The translations under genes and the position numbers were made by a program. 64,000 nt of DNA from Rhizobium sp. Leaf306 (GTDB lineage: Bacteria > Pseudomonadota > Alphaproteobacteria > Rhizobiales > Rhizobiaceae): positions 591,044 to 655,043 of the forward strand of contig NZ_LMNX01000003.1 in assembly GCF_001423425.1 (NCBI RefSeq), given 5' to 3'. The notes beneath the pieces were generated by a model. The model was not told where the DNA came from and searched no databases. It saw only the letters and a program-made list of their open reading frames with translations. This document shows positions 33,830-42,304 of this stretch, piece after piece; position 1 is the stretch's first letter, and the number at the start of each line of letters is the position of its first letter.

Positions 33830-35380
33830 ATGCTGGAAATGAAACGCCGCTTCTTCCTGGCCGGCACCGCCGCCATTCTCGCAACGCCATCGCTGGGCTT
33901 TGCCCAGGCCGCAGCACCGGCCAAGGGCGGTACGCTGAAGATCTCCGTCGACCAGGCCGTCAGCGTCATCCACCCGCTTCTGACCCGCGTCAACCCGGAA
34001 TACCTGGTGACCGAGCTGCTCTACAGCAACCTCACCCGTCTCAAGGTCGACATGTCGGTCGAGCCGGATCTGGCCGAAAGCTGGACACCGAACGAGGCGC
34101 TCACCGAGTGGACGTTCAAGCTGCGCACCGGCGTTACCTTCCATGATGGCTCGCCGTTCACGGCCAAGGACGTCGTCGCAACCTTCAAGGCAATCCTTGA
34201 TCCGGCGACAGCATCCCCCGGCCGCAACAATGTTGGCCCGATCGCCGATATCGTCGCCGTCGACGACGCGACCGTCATGTTCAAGCTGACCGGCGCCTAT
34301 GCCGACCTTCCCGTCTCCATGGCCTATACAAGCGCCCGCATCATTCCGGCTTCTATCGCCACCGGCGACCTGAAGAGCCTGTCGACCAAGGCCGTCGGTA
34401 CGGGTCCGTTCAAGCTGGTCTCCTATGAGCCCGATCGCCTGATCGTCGTCGAGCGCAACGAGAAATACTACGATCCGGCTCGCCCCTATCTCGACCGTGT
34501 CGAGGTGCAGGTCTTCCCGGACATTTCCGCTGAAGGTTCCGCGATGATGTCGGGCGATATCGACATCGTCTCGACCATCCAGCCGACCGAATATCTGCGC
34601 CTTGACGGCAGCGATGGCGTCGACGTGCTGCGCACGCCGTCCGGTCAGTTCTGCAACATCAACTTCGGTTGCGATACGGCGCCCTTCAACGATCCTCGCG
34701 TTCGCCGCGCCATCGCACTGACTGTCGACCGGGAAGCAATGGTCGGTTTCGTCACCGAAGGTTTCGGAACAGAGGGTAACGATACCCCGCTCAACGGCTC
34801 CTACCAGTTCTTCAAGGGCGTCAAGCAGCGCGAGCAGAACATCGAGGAAGCCAAAAAGCTGCTTGCAGAAGCCGGGTTCCCGAACGGTTTCGAAGCCACC
34901 CTTGTCGCCTCCGACCGCCCCGCGGTCCGCACCCAGCTTGCCGTCGCGCTGAAGGAAATGGCCAAGGAAGTCGGCATCACCATCAACGTGCAGACGATGC
35001 CGCATGCGACCTACCTCGAGCAGGTCTGGAAAAAGGGTTCGTTCTACGTCGGCTTCTACAACATGCAGCCCACCCCTGACGGCATCTTCAAGCTGCTCTA
35101 CACGTCGGATGCCTCCTGGAACGAGACGCGCTGGAACAACAAGGCCTTCGATGCCCTAGTCAACGAAGCGCGCGGAACGATCGACACCGACAAGCGGACC
35201 GAGCTCTACACAAAGGCACAGGAGATCATGAACGAGGAAGTTCCCTCGATCATTCCGTCCTTCTTCGACGTCCTCTCGGCTAAGCGCAGCTGGGTTTCAG
35301 GTTACGAAGCGCATCCGCGCGCATCCGTGTTCCGTCTCGACTATGTCTCGCTGACAGCAGACGCACCGAAGCGCGGCTGA
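33830..35380 (+). CDS. Peptide/nickel-type ABC transporter substrate-binding protein
   Basis: 516 residues, SBP_bac_5 family. The N-terminus EMKRRFFLAGTAAILA looks like a twin-arginine-type or strong Sec signal, with a cleavage site after FAQ or LGFA. Family landmarks: LAESWTPNEALTEWTFKLR, GVTFHDGSPFTAKDVV, AVGTGPFKLVSYEPDRL and PFNDPRVRRAIALTVDRE. It is periplasmic and delivers ligand to the permeases at 35439 and 36379. AAGGGA precedes the ATG (33830); ATG 33839 is an alternative. A perfect hairpin follows the stop, as often seen after binding-protein genes. The ligand may be an oligopeptide, sugar-linked compound or amide. Confidence 0.92.
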   Translation: MLEMKRRFFLAGTAAILATPSLGFAQAAAPAKGGTLKISVDQAVSVIHPLLTRVNPEYLVTELLYSNLTRLKVDMSVEPDLAESWTPNEALTEWTFKLRTGVTFHDGSPFTAKDVVATFKAILDPATASPGRNNVGPIADIVAVDDATVMFKLTGAYADLPVSMAYTSARIIPASIATGDLKSLSTKAVGTGPFKLVSYEPDRLIVVERNEKYYDPARPYLDRVEVQVFPDISAEGSAMMSGDIDIVSTIQPTEYLRLDGSDGVDVLRTPSGQFCNINFGCDTAPFNDPRVRRAIALTVDREAMVGFVTEGFGTEGNDTPLNGSYQFFKGVKQREQNIEEAKKLLAEAGFPNGFEATLVASDRPAVRTQLAVALKEMAKEVGITINVQTMPHATYLEQVWKKGSFYVGFYNMQPTPDGIFKLLYTSDASWNETRWNNKAFDALVNEARGTIDTDKRTELYTKAQEIMNEEVPSIIPSFFDVLSAKRSWVSGYEAHPRASVFRLDYVSLTADAPKRG

Positions 35381-35391
35381 TCTTAAAACCT

Positions 35392-35415
35392 GCCGGACGC
35401 CGCCAGGCGTCCGGC
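35392..35415 (+). other. Operon-internal hairpin after the binding-protein gene
   Basis: GCCGGACGCC, loop GCCA, GGCGTCCGGC: a perfect 10-bp stem 11 bases after the binding-protein stop. TCTCTTG follows, not a T-run. It probably protects the upstream message or attenuates transcription into the permease genes. The permease ribosome-binding site is 10 bases downstream. Confidence 0.65.
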
Positions 35416-35438
35416 TCTCTTGTCAGAGGAACACGACC

Positions 35439-36386
35439 CTGTCCCCGAATTACATAGCCAAGCGGCTGGTGATGATCGTCTACACGCTGTTCGTCGTGTC
35501 GCTGATCGTCTTTGCCATAACCCAGGTCCTGCCGGCCGATGCGGCCGTCATGATGTTGGGCGAAAACGCGACCCAGGAAGCGCTCGACGCGCTGCGTGCG
35601 ACCATGGGCCTGAACGCGCCGATCTGGCAGCAGTATCTGACCTGGCTGTGGCATGTGGTTCAGGGTGATCTCGGAACATCTCTGCGCACCGGCCAACCGG
35701 TCGGCCCGGTCATGTTCGAAGCGCTCGGTCGTTCGCTGCTTCTGGCCTTCCTGTCGATCGGCCTGATGCTGGTTCTCGCCATTCCGCTCGGCATCATCGC
35801 CGCCATCCGCCGCGGCAAGGTCGCCGACATGGTGGTGAGCCTGATCTCCTATGCGGGCGTCGCACTTCCGGAATTCGTGACGGCGACCATCGCCGTGCTG
35901 TTCTTCGCCGACTGGCTGAAGTGGCTGCCGCCGACCGGTTACGTGCCGCTGACCGAAGACTTTTCCCGCGGGATCGCCCATCTCGTCCTGCCCGTCTGCG
36001 TCATCTCGATCATCCTGATTGCCCATGTCTCGCGCATGGTGCGATCCGAACTGGTGGACGTGCTGCATACCGATTACATTCGCGCCGCCCGGCTGAAGGG
36101 CATTTCCCGTGGACAGGTTCTGCGCCGCCATGCGCTGCGCAACGCGCTTCTTCCCACCATCACCATTGTCGCGCTCGATGTCGGTTATCTTCTGGGCGGC
36201 GTCATCGTCGTGGAAGAGATCTTTGCCATTCCGGGCATCGGACGCCAGCTGATCGTCGCCATCCAGGCCCGCGACTTGCCGGCGATCCAGGCCGGCGTAC
36301 TGATCATGGCTGCCACCTATTCGATCGTCAATTTCATCGCCGACATCCTCTATGCCTGGCTCGACAAGAGGATCCAGTATGATTGA
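35439..36386 (+). CDS. Peptide-type ABC permease (DppB-like), probable CTG start
   Basis: 315 residues if translation starts at CTG 35439; 305 if at GTG 35469. Members of this family begin with a short cytoplasmic stretch of the form xxYIxxRL before the first helix, and here NYIAKRLVMIVYTLFVV is only included when starting at CTG. The only ribosome-binding site, AGAGGA, is eight bases before this CTG, and no in-frame ATG, GTG or TTG exists between the previous stop and 35469. About six membrane helices and the EAA-like loop (HTDYIRAARLKGISRGQVLRR) are seen. It forms the channel with the permease at 36379, which overlaps its end by 8 bases. Confidence 0.88.
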   Translation: MSPNYIAKRLVMIVYTLFVVSLIVFAITQVLPADAAVMMLGENATQEALDALRATMGLNAPIWQQYLTWLWHVVQGDLGTSLRTGQPVGPVMFEALGRSLLLAFLSIGLMLVLAIPLGIIAAIRRGKVADMVVSLISYAGVALPEFVTATIAVLFFADWLKWLPPTGYVPLTEDFSRGIAHLVLPVCVISIILIAHVSRMVRSELVDVLHTDYIRAARLKGISRGQVLRRHALRNALLPTITIVALDVGYLLGGVIVVEEIFAIPGIGRQLIVAIQARDLPAIQAGVLIMAATYSIVNFIADILYAWLDKRIQYD

Positions 36387-37203
36387 TTTCACGAAACGTC
36401 TGTTGAAGACGCCGCAGGGCGCGATCGGAATTTTCCTCGTCGTGTTCGTGCTGCTAGTCGTCGTCTTCGGTCCTCTGGTCGCGCCGCACGATCCGGAAAA
36501 GCTGTCACCTCTTGCACGCTATAAAGGTCCGAGCCTCACCTACTGGCTCGGCACCGACCAGTATGGTCGCGATATTTTCAGCCGGCTTCTGATCGGAGCG
36601 CGTGCCACCGTCGTCATGGCGGTTCTCGCCACCATCGTCGGCACCCTGATCGGGGCGCTGATCGGAACCGCCTCCGCCTTTCTCGGCGGTCGTGCGGACG
36701 AGTTGATCATGCGCACCATCGATGCCGTCATGTCGATACCAAGCCTGCTGTTTGCCCTTCTGGTGGTCAACCTTCTCGGCTCCAGCACCGTCAATGCGCT
36801 GGTCGCCGTCGCCATCGCTTTTGCGCCGGGCATGGCCCGCATCACCCGCAGCGTTGCGCTGTCGGTGCGAAAGCAGGACTACGTCAACGCGGCCGTCGCA
36901 CGGGGCGAAAGTGCCGGCTACATCATCCGCCGCGAAATGCTGCCGAACGTGATTGCACCGATCATCGTCGAGATGACCATTCGCGTGTCCTTCGCGGTGA
37001 TGCTGTTTGCGACCTTGAGCTTTCTCGGTCTCGGCGCCCAGCCACCGGCTGCCGAATGGGGACTGATGGTATCGGAAGCGCGCCGCTACATGCATCTTTC
37101 CGCCGGCATCCTGATCTGGCCGAGCGTGGCGATCGCCATCGTCGCCGTCGGTTTCAACCTCCTGGGCGACGGTCTCCGCGATGCCCTCAATCCGCGGGCC
37201 TGA
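36379..37203 (+). CDS. Peptide-type ABC permease (DppC-like)
   Basis: 274 residues with about six membrane segments and the DppC-like N-terminal part (LVAPHDPEKL, YWLGTDQYGRDIFSRLL) plus the EAA-like loop RKQDYVNAAVARGESAGYIIRR. The start ATG at 36379 overlaps the end of the first permease gene by 8 bases, suggesting translational coupling. Together with the first permease it forms the heterodimeric channel. GGATCCAG is a weak ribosome site, in keeping with coupling. The ATPase follows after 10 bases. Confidence 0.92.
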   Translation: MIDFTKRLLKTPQGAIGIFLVVFVLLVVVFGPLVAPHDPEKLSPLARYKGPSLTYWLGTDQYGRDIFSRLLIGARATVVMAVLATIVGTLIGALIGTASAFLGGRADELIMRTIDAVMSIPSLLFALLVVNLLGSSTVNALVAVAIAFAPGMARITRSVALSVRKQDYVNAAVARGESAGYIIRREMLPNVIAPIIVEMTIRVSFAVMLFATLSFLGLGAQPPAAEWGLMVSEARRYMHLSAGILIWPSVAIAIVAVGFNLLGDGLRDALNPRA

Positions 37204-37213
37204 GGTGAAAATC

Positions 37214-38857
37214 ATGACCACTACCGAACACCCTTCGCCCGATACCCCAGTTCTCACAATCGAGAACTATTCGCTGGATTACGAGACCACCAACGGCCCG
37301 TTTCACGCGCTGAAGAACATCGACCTTGCCATCCACCGCGGCGAGATCCTTGGCCTCGTCGGAGAATCCGGATCGGGCAAGACGTCGCTTGCATGGTCGA
37401 TCATGCGCTACCTGCCCAAGAACGCCCGCGAGCCCGGCGGACGCATCCTGCTTGGCTCCGACAATCTGCTGGAGAAGGCGGAGCGCGAAATGGAAACGTT
37501 TCGCGGACGCCGTATCAGCATGGTGTTCCAGGATCCGAGCACGTCGCTCAATCCGACCCTCTCGCTCGGCAAACAGCTGGCCGAAGTCCTCGTTCGCCAC
37601 CGCGGCCTGTCCTGGCAGCAGGCGTGGACGGAAGGAGAGGCGCGGCTTGCGCATGTCGGCCTGAAGACGCCGGCACAGATGATGCATCGCATGCCACATG
37701 AGGCATCGGGCGGCGAAAAGCAGCGTGTCGTCATCGCCTCGGCGTTTGCCTGCAATCCCGAATGCATCATCTTCGACGAGCCCACCACGGCACTCGACGT
37801 GATCACCTCGCGCCAGATCCTCGATCTCTTCGTCGAACTGCAGGCCGAAACAGGCGTCGCCTCGCTTTACATCTCCCACGACCTTGCGCTGGTCGCCCGC
37901 ACCGCTGGCCGCGTCGCCGTCATCAAGCGCGGCGAGATCGTCGAGCAGGGCACCACCCGCGAGATCTTCACCAATCCGCAACAGGACTATACCCGCGAGC
38001 TGATCAACGCGGTGCCCGATCCTTCCCGCCGGCTGGTGAACGATGATGTAGCTCCGACGGACAAGCCGCTCGTTGAGGTCGAGAATGTCAGCGTCCATTT
38101 CGGTCGCAAGCCGTTCCTCTCCGCCCTGACCGGCCGTAAGACCGAGCGCGTGACCGGCAACAATGCGATCAGCCTCAGCATCAGTCCGGGAGAAATCCTC
38201 GGCATTGTCGGTGAATCCGGCTCAGGCAAATCGACGCTCGCCAAGGCGATGACCGGTCTCAACCGGTTCGAGGGCAAGATCCGGTTCGAAGGACGCGAGA
38301 TCCGCAATCTCGGCGATATGGACAATGCCTATCGCAAGGACGTGCAGATCATCTTTCAGCACCCGGATGCCTCGCTCAATCCGCGTCAGAAGATTTTCGA
38401 GATCCTCTCGCGTCCGCTGAAACTGTTCGGCGATGCCAGCGATCTTGAGCGACAGGTCGGTGACATGCTGGAGCAGGTGCGCCTGCCGCGCACTCACGCA
38501 AACCGCTATCCGCATCAGCTTTCGGGCGGCGAGAAGCAGCGCGTGGCGATTGCCCGTGCCTTCGCCTCCAAGCCGAAGCTGGTCATCTGCGACGAGATCA
38601 CCTCTGCCCTCGACGTCTCAGTGCAGGCCTCGGTCGTGGAACTGCTGCTGGAACTGCAGAAGGCCAGCGGTACCGCATACCTCTTCATCACTCACGATCT
38701 CAACCTGATCCGCCAGATCGCCCACCGGATCGCCGTCATGTATCGCGGCGATCTGATCGAGGTGGTGAAGGCGTCCGAGATCGATAGTCCCGACCGGGCG
38801 GAATACACCCGCCGCCTGATCGAGGCGGTGCCACGCGCCGCCGCTCAATACCAGTAA
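37214..38857 (+). CDS. Peptide-type ABC ATPase, two ATP-binding domains in one chain
   Basis: 547 residues: two complete ATP-binding domains, equal to DppD and DppF fused. Walker A GESGSGKTS at about residue 45 and GESGSGKST at about 335; signature ASGGEKQRV and LSGGEKQRVAIARA; Walker B IIFDEPTTALD and VICDEITSALD. The first domain has ASGGEK instead of LSGGEK, a mild variant. The C-terminus of each half carries the oligopeptide-type extension (TREIFTNPQQDYTRELI). GAGGTG precedes the ATG. It powers the two permeases before it and is followed 22 bases later by the second M20 gene. Confidence 0.93.
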   Translation: MTTTEHPSPDTPVLTIENYSLDYETTNGPFHALKNIDLAIHRGEILGLVGESGSGKTSLAWSIMRYLPKNAREPGGRILLGSDNLLEKAEREMETFRGRRISMVFQDPSTSLNPTLSLGKQLAEVLVRHRGLSWQQAWTEGEARLAHVGLKTPAQMMHRMPHEASGGEKQRVVIASAFACNPECIIFDEPTTALDVITSRQILDLFVELQAETGVASLYISHDLALVARTAGRVAVIKRGEIVEQGTTREIFTNPQQDYTRELINAVPDPSRRLVNDDVAPTDKPLVEVENVSVHFGRKPFLSALTGRKTERVTGNNAISLSISPGEILGIVGESGSGKSTLAKAMTGLNRFEGKIRFEGREIRNLGDMDNAYRKDVQIIFQHPDASLNPRQKIFEILSRPLKLFGDASDLERQVGDMLEQVRLPRTHANRYPHQLSGGEKQRVAIARAFASKPKLVICDEITSALDVSVQASVVELLLELQKASGTAYLFITHDLNLIRQIAHRIAVMYRGDLIEVVKASEIDSPDRAEYTRRLIEAVPRAAAQYQ

Positions 38858-38879
38858 TTGCGCATCAAGGAGCATGACA

Positions 38880-40100
38880 ATGGACCCGAAATCCCTCGTG
38901 GATCGGATCGACGAAAAGGCCTGCCTCGATTTTCTGTCGAAGATGGTTCAGCACAAGAGCCATTCGGAGACGGAGGGCGAGAAGGTTCTGGCGCGCTGGA
39001 TGGCGGCTGAGCTTGCAAAGATCGGCGTCGAAGCCGAGCTGCAGGCCTTTGACGATGGCCGGCGGTTCAACACGATCGGTCGCCTGAAAGGCCAAGGCGG
39101 CGGCAAGAGCCTGCTGTTCAACGGCCATCTCGATACCAATCCGGTCACCGAAGGCTGGACGGTCGATCCCTATGCCGGGCTCGTCGACGACAAGTTCATC
39201 TACGGTATCGGCGTTTCCAACATGAAGGCCGGCGATGCCGCCTATTTCTGTGCGGTAAAGACGCTGCTCGAGGCGGGCGTCAAACTCAAGGGCGACGTGA
39301 TCCTGACCTTCGTCGTCGGCGAATTGCAGGGCGGCGTCGGGACACTCGCTGCCATCAAAAGTGGCGTGAAGGCCGACTATTTCATCAACAGCGAACCGAG
39401 CGACCTCGTTGCCGTCACCATGCACGCGGCAGCGCTGAGCTATGTCATCGAACTGACCGGCGACACACGGCACCTGTCGAAGCGCGAGGAATCCGTCGAC
39501 GCGATCGCCGCCGCCTGCGACATCATCCCGCGCATCAATGCGATGACCTTCAGCGGTGCCAGAAGCGATGTCCACCGCTCGATCAACCGCGGCCATGTGG
39601 GCGTCGTCCACGGCGCGCTCGGCCGAGACCTCGAGGAATGGCGTCCGCCGCAAGTGGCCGACTTCGTTCGCCTGAAAGGGTCGTGCCGTTATGCGCCGGG
39701 CCAGACGCAGGAAGGCGTTCTCGCCGATCTGGCCAATGAGTTGCGCGCGCTCGAAGGCCGGTTCCCGGGCCTGAAGGCGAAGCTGGTTCCCGAGATGATC
39801 GAAGGCCGCCCGCTGATGCCGCCCTTCGAAGTATCGCCGGATAGCCGTATCGTCACATCAATCAATGCGGCTTATGAGGCCGTCCGCGGCGAAAAGCAGC
39901 CGACGGGCGCGATTACGCCGACGCGTTTTTATGGCACAGACGCCGGTCATCTCTACCATGAGCTCGGCATGGAAGGCATCGTCTGCGGTCCCGGCGGTCG
40001 TTACAACACCATGCCGGACGAGCGCGTCGACATCGTTGATTTCCTCGACATGATCCGCGTCTACATGCTGACCATCATCGATATCTGCGAAGTGGCCTGA
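38880..40100 (+). CDS. M20-family protein, second copy, with altered metal ligands
   Basis: 406 residues. The M20 fold is clear, with NGHLDTNPVTEGWTVDPYAG (first His and Asp), the lid-domain His in TGDTRHLSK, and GPGGRYNTMPDERVDI. But several ligands differ from canonical M20: the bridging Asp of GxxDMKGG is Asn (GVSNMKAGD), the second Glu of DEExGG is Leu (GELQGGVG), and the C-terminal His of HxPDE is missing (YNTMPDE). The general-base Glu and INSEPSD remain. It could be a one-metal enzyme, a binding protein or a specialised hydrolase. Start ATG 38880 (AAGGAG seven bases before), not ATG 38874. Last gene of the operon. Confidence 0.88.
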   Translation: MDPKSLVDRIDEKACLDFLSKMVQHKSHSETEGEKVLARWMAAELAKIGVEAELQAFDDGRRFNTIGRLKGQGGGKSLLFNGHLDTNPVTEGWTVDPYAGLVDDKFIYGIGVSNMKAGDAAYFCAVKTLLEAGVKLKGDVILTFVVGELQGGVGTLAAIKSGVKADYFINSEPSDLVAVTMHAAALSYVIELTGDTRHLSKREESVDAIAAACDIIPRINAMTFSGARSDVHRSINRGHVGVVHGALGRDLEEWRPPQVADFVRLKGSCRYAPGQTQEGVLADLANELRALEGRFPGLKAKLVPEMIEGRPLMPPFEVSPDSRIVTSINAAYEAVRGEKQPTGAITPTRFYGTDAGHLYHELGMEGIVCGPGGRYNTMPDERVDIVDFLDMIRVYMLTIIDICEVA

Positions 40101-40109
40101 GACCCGGTC

Positions 40110-40134
40110 TCCCGGGCGTATCGATCGCCCGGGA
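40110..40134. terminator. Terminator-like hairpin between convergent genes
   Basis: TCCCGGGCG pairs with CGCCCGGGA (9 bp, loop TATCGAT), 9 bases after the M20 stop and 26 bases from the AraC gene end. There is no T-run on either side, so termination is not certain. Confidence 0.55.
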
Positions 40135-40160
40135 CACCCGACTTGCTGACGCTGGCTCAC

Positions 40161-41084
40161 TCACGCAGCAGCAACAATCGATCGGCCCCGGATCCGTGCC
40201 GCCATGCGGTAGGCGCGCGGTGTCAGCCCGGTTTCCATCCGGAAATAGCGGTTGAAATTGGAGAGGTTGTTGAAGCCTGCTTCAAAGCAGACGCCGGTGA
40301 TCGGCATCTCCGTTTCCGCCAGCATGGTCCGAGCGCGCCAGACCCGGACGGAGCGGCTGTAATGGGAAAAGTTCATTCCCGTGAGGCGTCTGAAGGCGCG
40401 GGAAAATGCGGAGGGCGCTAGACCGACCATATCAGCAACCTCATGCATCTGCTTGACCGGGTCGGACTGCAGGATCTGGATGGCCTGGTCGATCCGCCGA
40501 TGCCGTTTGTCGGACACCTCGTTGTAGAATGATATGAAATGCTCGCTGGCGAGCAGGCGCTTGCGGGGAGCGGCCTCGATCTCGTTGAGGATCTCGAGGA
40601 ACAGCGTCAGCCCGCCGCGACCTTGGGTTTCGTGCAAGCGGAGAACCTTTGCCCCGATCTCCGCTGCCTCCGGTCCGAGAATCTCGACCCCGCGCGCGGC
40701 AAGCGAACTCAGTCTGTGGAGCACATCAAATTCAGGGCACACATTCCGGATGCCGATCAGCGCGTCCGCATCGAATTGCAGCACCAGATCGCGGCCGGGA
40801 AGCGAGGGGGCGCCGGGCGAGATCCAGTTATGCGGCAGATTGGTTCCGGTGAGGATCAGATGCTCGGATTTAAACGGCCCCACATAATCACCGACATAGG
40901 CAAAACCCTGGCCCTCGGGAATATAGTGGATCTCCCATTCCGGATGATAATTCCAGACGCCAACCGGGTTCGGATAGTCGTCGCGGCGGATGAGATAGGA
41001 CATGCCGCCGGGCAAAACGATCTGCTCGCGCATGGCCGCGTGCGAAACAGGCTGCGCCAAATTCCGTTGGTTTGTTGTCGCCAT
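40161..41084 (-). CDS. AraC-family transcriptional regulator
   Basis: 307 residues. N-terminal cupin-like sensor (HPEWEIHYIPEGQGFAYVGD; about 20-150) and C-terminal double helix-turn-helix with HEVADMVGLAPSAFSRAFRR and FEAGFNNLSNFNRYFR (about 215-300). This is the arrangement of sugar-responsive AraC/XylS regulators. Start at 41084 has AAGGTG seven bases upstream; an ATG five codons upstream lacks a site. It is divergent from the dehydrogenase at 41207 across a 122-base gap, which probably contains its binding sites. The dehydrogenase substrate, a sugar alcohol, is the most likely effector. Confidence 0.9.
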   Translation of the reverse strand: MATTNQRNLAQPVSHAAMREQIVLPGGMSYLIRRDDYPNPVGVWNYHPEWEIHYIPEGQGFAYVGDYVGPFKSEHLILTGTNLPHNWISPGAPSLPGRDLVLQFDADALIGIRNVCPEFDVLHRLSSLAARGVEILGPEAAEIGAKVLRLHETQGRGGLTLFLEILNEIEAAPRKRLLASEHFISFYNEVSDKRHRRIDQAIQILQSDPVKQMHEVADMVGLAPSAFSRAFRRLTGMNFSHYSRSVRVWRARTMLAETEMPITGVCFEAGFNNLSNFNRYFRMETGLTPRAYRMAARIRGRSIVAAA

Positions 41085-41206
41085 CCCGTCACCTTGCACC
41101 GCAACATGTCAAAATAATACCAGTTGAAAGCAAGAAGCCAACTAGTTTCATGTCGTAGGAGCGTTCACAGTGGCGATGTCTGCGGCATGGAAGAAAGATA
41201 AAGATC

Positions 41207-42244
41207 ATGAAAGCACTAGTTCTCGAACGCGTCGGCGAGCTTACCCTGCGCGATATCGACCTGCCGCAAAACCTTGGCCCTGACGACGTCCGCATCAAGC
41301 TGCACACCGTCGGCGTGTGCGGCAGTGATGTCCATTATTACACGCACGGTCGCATCGGCGATTTCGTCGTCAACGAGCCCATGGTGCTGGGCCACGAGGC
41401 TGCCGGCACGGTGATCGAGGTCGGCGCCAACGTCAGCCACCTGAAAAAAGGCGACCGTGTCTGCATGGAACCCGGCATTCCCGACGCGAATTCGCGGGCG
41501 TCGCGGTTGGGGATCTACAATGTCGATCCCGCAGTGACATTCTGGGCAACGCCGCCGGTTCATGGCATCCTCGCCCCGGAGACCGTCCATCCGGCAGCAT
41601 TCACCTACAAGCTGGCTGACAATGTCTCGTTTGCCGAGGGAGCGATGGTCGAGCCCTTTGCCGTCGGAATGCAGGCGGCATCCCGCGCCCGCATCACGCC
41701 CGGCGACACGGCTGTTGTCACCGGTTGCGGCACGATCGGCATCATGGTGGCGCTGGCGGCCCTGGCTGGCGGATGCTCGCGCGTGCTGATTTCCGATCTG
41801 TCGGAAACCAAGCTCAAGCTTGCCGAGACCTATGACGGGATTACCGGCGTCAATCTGCGCGAGACCGACATCGTGACAGCCACAAACAACGCCACCGACG
41901 GCTGGGGCGCGGATATCGTGTTCGAATGCTCCGGTGCGCCCGCCGCCATCCGCGACATCTTCAAGATCGTTCGCCCCGGTGGTGCCGTCGTGCTTGTCGG
42001 CCTGCCGCCGGAACCCGTCCCGGTCGATATCGCGGCCGCCTGCTCGCGCGAATGCCGGATCGAGACCGTGTTCCGCTACGCCAATGTCTTCGACCGGGCC
42101 CTCGCACTGATAGCGGCCGGCAAGGTGGACCTCAAGCCGCTGGTGTCCGACACGTTCCATTTCGACCAGTCGATCAAGGCGTTCGAACGGGCGGCGGAAG
42201 GCCGGCCGGAAGACGTGAAGCTGCAGATCGTCATGGGTGAATGA
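41207..42244 (+). CDS. Zinc-dependent sorbitol/xylitol-type dehydrogenase (MDR superfamily)
   Basis: 345 residues. Catalytic zinc site [10 protein letters not shown] (Cys) with GHEAAGTV (His, Glu) and the NAD-binding [18 protein letters not shown]. It resembles xylitol and L-iditol dehydrogenases, which oxidise polyols to ketoses with NAD+. The four structural-zinc cysteines common in alcohol dehydrogenases are replaced: the segment reads [18 protein letters not shown], so no structural zinc is expected. GAAAGATAAAGATC before the ATG is a weak site. Divergent from the AraC regulator. It is convergent with the sulfonate-type binding protein after 60 bases. Confidence 0.88.
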   Translation: MKALVLERVGELTLRDIDLPQNLGPDDVRIKLHTVGVCGSDVHYYTHGRIGDFVVNEPMVLGHEAAGTVIEVGANVSHLKKGDRVCMEPGIPDANSRASRLGIYNVDPAVTFWATPPVHGILAPETVHPAAFTYKLADNVSFAEGAMVEPFAVGMQAASRARITPGDTAVVTGCGTIGIMVALAALAGGCSRVLISDLSETKLKLAETYDGITGVNLRETDIVTATNNATDGWGADIVFECSGAPAAIRDIFKIVRPGGAVVLVGLPPEPVPVDIAAACSRECRIETVFRYANVFDRALALIAAGKVDLKPLVSDTFHFDQSIKAFERAAEGRPEDVKLQIVMGE

Positions 42245-42304
42245 TTGCCGGCGTGGAAGTTTTTCGGGCGGCGACCTCCAGATCGAAAACCGGCTCGTCG
42301 AGAT

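Noticed and set aside
32482..33993. Minus-strand frame of 503 codons opposite the first M20 gene
   Set aside because: The opposite strand carries clear M20 motifs and the frame shows no motif or start signal.
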